A stretch of 11,577 nucleotides of DNA from JANQIV01 sp050117315. GTDB lineage: Bacteria; Bacteroidota; Ignavibacteria; Ignavibacteriales; Melioribacteraceae. Location of the stretch: NCBI GenBank assembly GCA_050117315.1, contig JASFMY010000168.1, positions 1 to 11,577 on the forward strand, written 5' to 3'. Every line of letters starts with the position of its first letter. The first letter of the stretch is position 1. The translations under genes were made by a program, and so were the position numbers. A model generated the notes under the pieces. It did not search any database. It was not told where the DNA came from and worked only from the letters and a program-made list of their open reading frames with translations. Shown here in pieces: positions 1 to 6,108 of this stretch.

Positions 1-274
1 CTGTTATATTACCAGTACTCCAACATCCATAACCTATTGCCCAAAAGTGACGTCCCCAATATCTTTTCCCCAACTCTGGAAATTCTTGCTCTAACTTTCT
101 TGAACTTCTTCCTTTGAGTATTACAACATCTTCAGATTCGCATATTTGCTTTATTATTGTTCGACAACGTATTTTTATATCTCCTTCAAGTACCGAATAT
201 CTATACTTGGTTGACCATACTATATGGGCTGTTAATCTTGATACTCTATCTACACTGCTTCGCTGATATTTCAT
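1..274 (-). pseudogene. tnpA: IS200/IS605-type transposase TnpA, internally deleted, runs off window
   Basis: The reverse strand gives 91 residues from an ATG at 274 to the window edge. They match the IS200-like TnpA family: an early RLTAHIVWSTKYRYSVLEG block and a later ELGKRYWGRHFWAIGYG block, both typical of these Y1 transposases, which move single-stranded IS DNA. In known members a segment of about 28 residues with the metal-binding HUH motif (usually DHVHMH) separates the 'EDVVILKG' and 'LKGRSSRKL' stretches. Here the two are fused at a single LKG (residues 53-55, positions 110-118), so the HUH histidines are gone although the frame stays open. The catalytic tyrosine would lie beyond position 1 and cannot be assessed. 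The family call comes from remembered consensus; the absence of HUH is read directly. The product is predicted to be catalytically dead. An AAGAG purine run abuts the ATG, too close for a standard ribosome site. Confidence 0.85.
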
Positions 275-298
275 CTCTTATGTTAATCATTTCTAGAA

Positions 299-325
299 GC
301 TTAAGCGACATGCACTTAAGTGCAT
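299..325. repeat. paired palindromes upstream of tnpA, possible IS end hairpin
   Basis: ATGCACTTAAGTGCAT at 310-325 is a perfect 16-bp palindrome. A second palindrome, GCTTAAGC, lies at 299-306. They share CTTAAG (300-305 and 315-320), so the region can fold either as two short hairpins or as one hairpin with a 9-nt loop. IS200/IS605 elements carry subterminal hairpins that TnpA recognises in single-stranded form, and the position just upstream of tnpA fits a left-end hairpin. Position also allows a role 3' of the mutase gene, but no T-tract follows, so a terminator is less likely. The palindromes are seen; their role is inferred. Confidence 0.4.
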
Positions 326-368
326 AGTTTTAACTCCTTCTGTGACCAATAAAATGACACTTTAATCA

Positions 369-2027
369 TTAAAAAACAACAGACTCCTTGTAAGTGCCGT
401 AATGTTTTTTTAATGCGTTAACCATTTCTCCCAGAGTTACATAGTTCTTGACTGATTCAATCAATGCGGGCATAATATTTCGGCCTTCAACAATAGTCCT
501 GTCTATTTCCGAAATGCAATTTTCAACTGCAGTATTATCTCTTCTTTGCTTTAAATCATGCAGTCTTTGTTTCTGTACCCTTTCAACCTCGGGAGAAATC
601 TGCAGGATGGGAATTTCAAGTTTTTCTTCCTCTTCAACAAACTCGTTTACGCCGACAACAAATTTTTCTTTCTTTTCCAGTTCAAGCTGGTACCTGTATG
701 CAGCGTCTGCAATTTCTTTCTGGAAATATCCCGTTTCAATAGCTGGAACAACACCGCCAAGCGCATCTATTTCATCGAATATTTTGTTGGCACCTTCTTC
801 CATTTTATCGGTAAGCGATTCAACATAATAGCTGCCGCCCAAAGGATCAACCGTATTGATTATACCTGTCTCGTATGCCAACAATTGCTGTGTTCTTAAC
901 GCTACTTTAACAGCTTTTTCACTCGGGAGGGCAAGTGTTTCATCCATAGAATTTGTATGCAGAGATTGTGTTCCGCCGAGCACTGCAGCCATTGCCTGGA
1001 ACGCAGTTCTGACAATATTGTTTTCCGGCTGCTGAGCTGTTAATGTACAACCCGCTGTTTGCGTATGAAATCTTAACCACCATGAACGGGGATTTTCGGC
1101 TCCGTATTTTTCTTTCATTCTTTTTGCATAAATTCTTCTTGCCGCACGGAACTTCGCTATCTCTTCAAAGAAATCTAAATGTGAATTAAAGAAGTATGAT
1201 ATTCTGGGGGCAAAAGAATCTACGTCCATTCCCCTTTTCATGCAGGCTTCTATATATGCAAAACCGTCAGCTAAAGTATAAGCCAGTTCCTGCACCGCAG
1301 TTGATCCGGCTTCTCTTATATGATAACCGCTGACAGACACCGGGTTCCATTGAGGGACATTGCTAGTGCAAAATTCAATCATATCTGTAATAATATTTAC
1401 AGAAGGTCCGGGCGGATAAATATATTCTTTCTGGGCAATGTATTCTTTTAAAATATCGTTTTGAAGTGTACCCCTAAGTTTATCAAACGGCACTCCTTGT
1501 TTTTCAGCTACCGCAAGATAAAATGCAAAAATCATTGCAGCGGGAGAATTAATTGTCATCGAGGTTGACACTTCTTCCAGAGGTATTCCGTTTAATAAAA
1601 TTTCCATATCTTCCAGCGAAGAAATTGAAACGCCGCAAATGCCTACTTCTCCTTCGCTTAGTTCATCATCTGCATCACAACCCATTAAAGTCGGTAAATC
1701 AAATGCTATTGACAAACCTGTTTGTCCTTTACTCAGTAAATACTTAAATCTTTCGTTTGTATCTTCAGGCGATCCGAATCCCGCGAACTGCCGCATTGTC
1801 CATATCTTTCCCCTGTAGCCGTTTGCATGAATACCGCGTGTAAAAGGGTACTGACCGGGAAACCCAATGTTGTCGGTATAGTTATCAAGATCAAAATCTT
1901 CAGGTGTGTATAAACCTTTAACATCTTCACCGGATACTGACGTGAACTTCATCCCGGTTGTCCCTGCCCTTTTAAATGCATCAATATATTTATCTTTTTC
2001 CTCTTTATATTCTTTTAACAAATTCAT
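369..2027 (-). CDS. acyl-CoA mutase large (catalytic) subunit, isobutyryl-CoA mutase-type
   Basis: This 552-residue protein is the substrate-binding TIM-barrel chain of a B12-dependent acyl-CoA mutase. Family blocks are YPFTRG (60-65), WTMRQFAGFG (76-85), AFDLPTLMG (108-116), SMTINSPAA (156-164), VSGYHIREAG (232-241, His236 matching the conserved active-site His) and SLHTNSMDETLALPS (355-369). It stops before any B12-binding DxHxxG domain, so it must pair with a separate small subunit not present here. At the positions that distinguish substrates, it has Phe81 (Tyr89 in Propionibacterium methylmalonyl-CoA mutase) and Gln199 (Arg207 there). Phe plus Gln is the signature reported for isobutyryl-CoA mutase, which interconverts isobutyryl- and n-butyryl-CoA. 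The start has AGAAAGG upstream and lies 14 nt after the mutL stop, so the two are probably co-transcribed. A default annotation of methylmalonyl-CoA mutase would be doubtful; a related acyl-CoA substrate remains possible. Confidence 0.93.
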   Translation of the reverse strand: MNLLKEYKEEKDKYIDAFKRAGTTGMKFTSVSGEDVKGLYTPEDFDLDNYTDNIGFPGQYPFTRGIHANGYRGKIWTMRQFAGFGSPEDTNERFKYLLSKGQTGLSIAFDLPTLMGCDADDELSEGEVGICGVSISSLEDMEILLNGIPLEEVSTSMTINSPAAMIFAFYLAVAEKQGVPFDKLRGTLQNDILKEYIAQKEYIYPPGPSVNIITDMIEFCTSNVPQWNPVSVSGYHIREAGSTAVQELAYTLADGFAYIEACMKRGMDVDSFAPRISYFFNSHLDFFEEIAKFRAARRIYAKRMKEKYGAENPRSWWLRFHTQTAGCTLTAQQPENNIVRTAFQAMAAVLGGTQSLHTNSMDETLALPSEKAVKVALRTQQLLAYETGIINTVDPLGGSYYVESLTDKMEEGANKIFDEIDALGGVVPAIETGYFQKEIADAAYRYQLELEKKEKFVVGVNEFVEEEEKLEIPILQISPEVERVQKQRLHDLKQRRDNTAVENCISEIDRTIVEGRNIMPALIESVKNYVTLGEMVNALKKHYGTYKESVVF

Positions 2028-2041
2028 TACTAACCTTTCTT

Positions 2042-3901
2042 TTAAGTTCTTCCAAATCTTTTATCAAACTCTTCTAAAGGAATTTTAATAATTACGGGTC
2101 TACCGTGCGGACAAACATACGGCATCGATGTAGCAAACAACTGGTCAACCAGTAATCTCATCTCCTGCTCGGATAATTTATCCCCGCTTTTAATTGCTGC
2201 TTTGCATGAAAAAGATTTTGCCAGATTATCCCTTTGTTCTAGTTGTTTTTCTCTTTGATTCCTTTTGTATTCATCAATTATGTCAAGTAAAATTTCTTGT
2301 TCGGTTCCCACTTTTATATCGGAGGGAACGCCGTCGATAACAATTGTATTTTTACTAAAGAACTTAAGTTCAAAACCCATTTTCGTTAAAAACGGTTCGA
2401 GTTCTTTTGTCAACTCATAATCCCCCGGATCAACCTGCAAAGTCTGTGAAAACAAAAGCTGCTGTGAGAAAGGAAGGTTTGCATCAAATGATTTCAATAT
2501 TTTTTCATACAAAATTCTTTCGTGAGCAACATGCTGATCAATAATCATCAACCCGCTTTTAATTTGAGCAAGTATATATTTATTGTGCAGCGAAACTATG
2601 AATGTGGGGCTTACCTGGTCATCTCTTTTGCTTTCATAAATTTTCTGACTAGAATCCGTTTGTCGAACTGCGGTTTTATTATCAAAGGGATCTGCCGGTT
2701 CACCGGTTGGAGCACCTTGTTTTGCCTCGGTATTAATTGACCTAAAAAGAAGATCAATTTCATTATCGCTGTAAACACCTGTTTTATCTGTTCTTCTTTT
2801 TGTAAATACCGGCCTGTCCGAAAAATCGTTTTCCGATTTTGTTATTGATCTGTTATAATTTAGTCTCTCATTTTCATCATTCTGTTCGTCAAATGATACA
2901 GAAGGCACGAGATCATAACTTCCCATGCTTCTTTTTACTACTGCATTTACAAAGTTATAAATGTTGTTTTCATCATCAAATTTTACTTCAAGTTTTTGAG
3001 GGTGAACATTAATATCAACCTTGGAGGAATCGATATTCAAAAATAACACGAAGAAAGGATAGTCCCCTTTTTCCAAAATATTTTCATAGGCAGAAAAGAC
3101 AGCATGGTTTATCGTCCGGCTTACAACATATCTCTTATTGATAAACAAATACTGCTCGCCTTTGCTCTTTCTTAAATAAACGGGTTTAGACACATACCCT
3201 TTTAACCCAATGTAATCGGTAGGTTCGTCAACCTTGATTAATAAGTCAGTAATATTATCGGCAAATACCTCTTTAACTCTTGATTCAAGATTCCCTTTTT
3301 CAAAATTAAAAACGAGGTCATCGTCATTATAAAATTTGAATGCTATTTCTGGATTGCTCAAAGAGATTTTCTTAAATGTTTCGATAATATGTTTAAGCTC
3401 GGTTGCATTTGTTTTTAAGAAATTTCTCCTTGCAGGTGTATTGTAAAATAAGTTTTTAACAGCAATTGAAGTACCCTTTGGAAAGGCGCCCCTCTCTTTT
3501 ATAATATTGTTTTCTTCTTCAATCTTAATCAGGGTTCCTATTTCATCTTCATTCCTTTCGGTTTTTATTTCAACCTGGCTTACGGAAGCAATTGAACTTA
3601 ATGCTTCGCCCCTAAACCCGTAAGTTGCAAGGGAATTGAGATCATCAAATTTATCGATTTTGCTTGTAGCGTGTTTTTGAATACATAAAACCGCATCTTC
3701 CTCGCTCATCCCTGATCCGTCGTCCACAACCTGGATGAGAGCCTTGCCTGCCCGTTTAATTATTACTTCCATATTTTCAGCCCCGGCGTCAAGAGCGTTT
3801 TCCATAAGTTCTTTAACTACCGATTCCGGTCTTTGTACAACTTCTCCGGCCGCAATTTTATTGGTTACGTTTTCCGGCAATATTTTAATTTTTTTTAACA
3901 T
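2042..3901 (-). CDS. mutL: DNA mismatch repair protein MutL, endonuclease type
   Basis: MutL links MutS mismatch recognition to strand incision. The 619 residues have the full architecture. The N-terminal GHKL ATPase shows the ENALDAGA helix (34-41), DDGSGM (60-65), ATSKI (78-82) and YGFRGEALSSIAS (94-106), followed by the transducer domain with VDINVHPQKLEVKF (295-308). A low-complexity polar linker spans about 330-430. The C-terminal dimerisation domain contains DQHVAHE (455-461) with Glu466, which fits the DQHA(x)2E(x)4E nuclease motif with Val for Ala. It also has SCKAA (565-569), CPHGRP (597-602) and a terminal FGR (616-618). These metal-site motifs mark the nicking type used where MutH is absent, unlike E. 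coli MutL. The ATG at 3901 has no clear Shine-Dalgarno sequence. The gene lies 53 nt after folA and 14 nt before the mutase gene. Confidence 0.98.
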   Translation of the reverse strand: MLKKIKILPENVTNKIAAGEVVQRPESVVKELMENALDAGAENMEVIIKRAGKALIQVVDDGSGMSEEDAVLCIQKHATSKIDKFDDLNSLATYGFRGEALSSIASVSQVEIKTERNEDEIGTLIKIEEENNIIKERGAFPKGTSIAVKNLFYNTPARRNFLKTNATELKHIIETFKKISLSNPEIAFKFYNDDDLVFNFEKGNLESRVKEVFADNITDLLIKVDEPTDYIGLKGYVSKPVYLRKSKGEQYLFINKRYVVSRTINHAVFSAYENILEKGDYPFFVLFLNIDSSKVDINVHPQKLEVKFDDENNIYNFVNAVVKRSMGSYDLVPSVSFDEQNDENERLNYNRSITKSENDFSDRPVFTKRRTDKTGVYSDNEIDLLFRSINTEAKQGAPTGEPADPFDNKTAVRQTDSSQKIYESKRDDQVSPTFIVSLHNKYILAQIKSGLMIIDQHVAHERILYEKILKSFDANLPFSQQLLFSQTLQVDPGDYELTKELEPFLTKMGFELKFFSKNTIVIDGVPSDIKVGTEQEILLDIIDEYKRNQREKQLEQRDNLAKSFSCKAAIKSGDKLSEQEMRLLVDQLFATSMPYVCPHGRPVIIKIPLEEFDKRFGRT

Positions 3902-3954
3902 AAGAATATTTTAATTTAAATGAGAATAATGGATTTGAAAGATATCAAATAAAT

Positions 3955-4431
3955 TCAGATTCTGCTGTAATAGTAAACTATAAATTCGTCAAATTCTTTT
4001 TTGTTTTCAACTTTCCAAATATTGTTATCAATTTCCGGGAAATACGTGTCCCCTTCTGCATTTAATTTCATTTTGGAAATTATCATTTTGTCTGCGAATA
4101 ATATTGACTTTTTATAAATTTCCCCGCCTCCAATAATAAACGCTTTTTCATAGTTTTCCGTTTCACAAAATATAATAGATTCTTCCAAACTTTTGAAGAT
4201 TTTGAGGTTATCAAATTCATAATTCAATTCAGGATTTCTTGAAATAACAACGTTCAGACGGCCTTTAAGCGGTTTACCGATCGATTCAAATGTTTTTCTT
4301 CCCATAATAATCGGGAAGCTCATTGTTGTTTGTTTGAAGTGTTTGAATTCCTCGCTTGAGTGCCAGGGAATTTTACCTAAGTTTCCTACAACACCGTTTT
4401 GTGCTGTTGCAGCTATAATAATTTTTTCCAA
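3955..4431 (-). CDS. folA: dihydrofolate reductase
   Basis: FolA reduces dihydrofolate to tetrahydrofolate with NADPH, replacing what thymidylate synthase oxidises. The 158 residues have normal family length. Seen are the N-terminal strand IIIAATAQNGVVG (4-16), the Met20-loop IPW (21-23), Glu28 at the position of E. coli Asp27 (the acidic substrate-protonation residue), MGRKTFESIGKPL for NADPH binding, and IIGGGEIY. The start is TTG at 4429-4431. An in-frame TAA at 4444-4446, which is also the stop of the upstream lipoprotein gene, rules out a longer product, and starting here places the first strand exactly where the family begins. Only 12 nt separate it from the lipoprotein stop, which suggests shared transcription or translational coupling. 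No clear ribosome site is visible. The thyA-folA neighbourhood supports the call. Confidence 0.96.
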   Translation of the reverse strand: MEKIIIAATAQNGVVGNLGKIPWHSSEEFKHFKQTTMSFPIIMGRKTFESIGKPLKGRLNVVISRNPELNYEFDNLKIFKSLEESIIFCETENYEKAFIIGGGEIYKKSILFADKMIISKMKLNAEGDTYFPEIDNNIWKVENKKEFDEFIVYYYSRI

Positions 4432-4443
4432 TATATTTTTGTT

Positions 4444-4746
4444 TTAATTTTCCAAAACCAAAGATACGTTAATTATTTTTCTTTTTCCGCTTTCAACTGA
4501 AACAACTATAGTTGTATCAGAAAAACCCAGATAAGAAAGGGTCACGCTGTATTGTCCGGAACTGACATTTTCAAAATTCTGCGGTGTTTTGGAATTTGTA
4601 GATTGGTTATTAATAAATATATCTGCTCCCTGCGGCAAGGAGGCTATTGTGATAGAGCCCTGCCCTTCTTCAGGCGATGTTAAAACATCTTTTCTGCAGG
4701 CAAAAAGTAAAAAAAACAAAACAATTACAGGAAGTAATACCTTCAA
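4444..4746 (-). CDS. small PEGA-domain lipoprotein
   Basis: From a TTG at 4744-4746 the product is 100 residues. A short lysine start and hydrophobic stretch (KVLLPVIVLFFLLFAC) ends in a lipobox-like LFAC, so Cys17 is the predicted lipidation site and export to the envelope is expected. The mature part has a short linker, then one PEGA domain (about residues 30-98): SLPQGADIFINN, a KTPQNF turn, GQYSVTLSYLGF and a final VSVESGKRKIINVSL strand. PEGA domains are small beta-sandwiches common in surface lipoproteins and cell-wall contexts; this one has no assigned function. The frame stays open to an ATG at 4809, but that would place 21 residues before an otherwise ideal signal peptide, and a G-rich purine run (GGGGGGAG) lies just before the TTG. 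It sits 97 nt after thyA and 12 nt before folA. Confidence 0.75.
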   Translation of the reverse strand: MKVLLPVIVLFFLLFACRKDVLTSPEEGQGSITIASLPQGADIFINNQSTNSKTPQNFENVSSGQYSVTLSYLGFSDTTIVVSVESGKRKIINVSLVLEN

Positions 4747-4843
4747 ATCTCCCCCCAATATTATATAAATTCTTAGACGGGAGATAATAAATTTTGTTAA
4801 ATAAGACAATATATTTTTTTATACACTACTAAAAAAGAGGCTT

Positions 4844-5683
4844 TCAGACAGCGACTTCAAAATAAATTCTATCGTGAGATTGATAACCGATTAGTTCGAA
4901 ATCTTCAAACTTCAGTTCGTTTATCGGTTTGTTGGCGATTTTAAGTTTAGGCAACGGCAACGGTTCTCTTTTTAATTGATCTTTTAATCCTTTAACATGG
5001 TCGTATTTCTCGTTCTCTGTTCCTTTATCGGCAATGTAAATATGTGCATCAATAATAGTATGTGAAAACTGGCCTAATTGCAATCCGGTTTCTTGAGCAA
5101 TAATTTGAGTTAAAAGTGAGTATGCAGCTAAATTAAAAGGAATTCCCAGCGCTATGTCACCACTCCTTTGATTTAGATGACAATTCAATTTCCCTTCAGA
5201 AACATTAAATGCAAATGTATAATGGCAGGGCGGCAGCTTGCTGTAAATTGCATTCCCGGGTTCCCAAGCGGTGACAATCAATCTCCTGCTGTTGGGATTT
5301 CTTTTTATTTCGTCAATAACATATTGAATTTGGTCTATTTCCGTTACTACCCAGTTTCCGTCTTTATCCTTTTGCGCACTCGGGAAATGCCTCCAGTAGT
5401 AACCGTATGCTGTTTCAAGGTTCCCATCTTCGTCGGCCCATGCATCCCATATTTTCGTGTGTTTTCTTAAATTTCTAATATGGTTCTCTCCGGACAGGTA
5501 CCATAAAACTTCATGAAGAAGTGATTTCCACATCATTTTTTTTGTTGTTAACAACGGAAAGCCTTTTTGCAAATCAACTTTATAATTTGCAGAAAAATAT
5601 GAAATCGTATCAATTCCGGTTCTTGAAGGTTTACGTAACCCTTCGTCCAAAACAAGTTTTACTAAGTCGAGATATTCTTTCAT
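4844..5683 (-). CDS. thyA: thymidylate synthase (folate-dependent, ThyA)
   Basis: ThyA methylates dUMP to dTMP using methylene-tetrahydrofolate and releases dihydrofolate. The 279 residues cover the family end to end. Visible are RTGIDT (21-26, phosphate-binding Arg21), FPLLTTKKM (42-50), the loop with HEVLWYLSG (57-65), WDAWADEDG (79-87), RRLIVTAW (133-140), catalytic Cys153 in LPPCHYTF, QRSGDIALGIPFN (172-184, Asp176 and Asn184 for uracil recognition) and DAHIY (212-216, with His214 and Tyr216 binding the deoxyribose). The ATG at 5683 has AGAGG four bases upstream, one of the better ribosome sites in the window. The companion folA lies two genes downstream. ThyA with FolA, rather than flavin-dependent ThyX, is coherent because ThyA creates the dihydrofolate that FolA must recycle. 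Confidence 0.98.
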   Translation of the reverse strand: MKEYLDLVKLVLDEGLRKPSRTGIDTISYFSANYKVDLQKGFPLLTTKKMMWKSLLHEVLWYLSGENHIRNLRKHTKIWDAWADEDGNLETAYGYYWRHFPSAQKDKDGNWVVTEIDQIQYVIDEIKRNPNSRRLIVTAWEPGNAIYSKLPPCHYTFAFNVSEGKLNCHLNQRSGDIALGIPFNLAAYSLLTQIIAQETGLQLGQFSHTIIDAHIYIADKGTENEKYDHVKGLKDQLKREPLPLPKLKIANKPINELKFEDFELIGYQSHDRIYFEVAV

Positions 5684-5725
5684 TTAACCTCTATTATTTC
5701 TGCTTCTGTGAAAAAAATAAAACAT

Positions 5726-5754
5726 AATTTAAGTTTCTTTGACGAACTTCACAA
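5726..5754 (-). promoter_or_regulatory. candidate thyA promoter
   Basis: On the minus strand, TTGTGA (5749-5754) and TAAATT (5726-5731) are separated by 17 bp. Each matches the sigma-70 hexamers at four of six positions, and the leader would be about 35 nt. An overlapping TACGTTTG (5752-5759) resembles the Bacteroidota -7 element TAnnTTTG, but I see no -33 partner at the right distance. This is consensus matching only, in very AT-rich DNA. Confidence 0.3.
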
Positions 5755-5828
5755 ACGTACAAAGAAATTAACCTCCACTTTTTTTAAAATAAATTTATGA
5801 TTTTTCCCTGATCACCCCATTATTTTAA

Positions 5829-5987
5829 ATTCAAACTTCGTTTATTTTTTTAGAACTCATTAACTATGATAAAGCCATACCTGTGGCAGAACGCTTTATC
5901 GGGACTAAACCGCATCTTTTGAAGGCTACTAAGTTTGATAAACAGTTTCCTGTCAATGAATTGCCTTTCATATTAACCCGGCAATAA
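5829..5987 (+). pseudogene. start-less coding relic, possibly a transposase C-terminus
   Basis: The plus strand holds a 52-codon open frame after a TAA at 5826-5828, ending in TAA at 5985-5987. It contains no Met codon, yet its middle reads like real protein: INYDKAIPVAERFIGTKPHL followed by a charged, proline-containing tail. This looks like the surviving C-terminal end of a longer gene. The AERFxGxKP pattern reminds me of C-terminal tails of some IS transposases, but I cannot name the family. The last 17 nt of this frame overlap the start of the 112-bp dispersed repeat, as would be expected if the repeat were an IS terminus downstream of a transposase stop codon. Coding nature is moderately likely; the transposase assignment is weak. 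Confidence 0.35.
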
Positions 5988-6082
5988 TATTCAATGCAAA
6001 AGAATAGTACAAGATTAATGAAGTAACAATAATTTGGTTTCGGATTTTTCCATAAACTTCTCTCTTTGTAAGAGAGGGAAGT
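5971..6082 (+). repeat. 112-bp dispersed repeat, copy 1
   Basis: This stretch matches 10727-10838 in the same orientation over 112 bp with six mismatches by eye (about 95 percent). Near its right end it contains a hairpin: AACTTC-TCTCTT, loop TGT, AAGAGA-GG-GAAGTT, with a two-base bulge. The copy begins inside the last codons of the plus-strand relic and ends 26 nt before the stop codon of the neighbouring propeller/TPR gene. It is probably the remnant of a mobile element or an intergenic repeat family. No T-tract supports a terminator for the minus-strand gene. Confidence 0.85.
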
Positions 6083-6108
6083 TGATACTCTCTCGGAAGT
6101 ATTAAATT

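Noticed and set aside
448..899. Plus-strand open frames across the mutase gene
   Set aside because: Serine/phenylalanine-rich shadows antisense to a clear conserved gene, with no family resemblance.
4747..4809. N-terminal extension of the lipoprotein to the ATG at 4809
   Set aside because: It would add 21 residues ahead of a well-formed lipoprotein signal peptide; the TTG at 4746 fits better.
6055..6083. Rho-independent terminator for the propeller/TPR gene
   Set aside because: A hairpin exists on the correct side but no T-tract follows it on the minus strand, and it belongs to the dispersed repeat.
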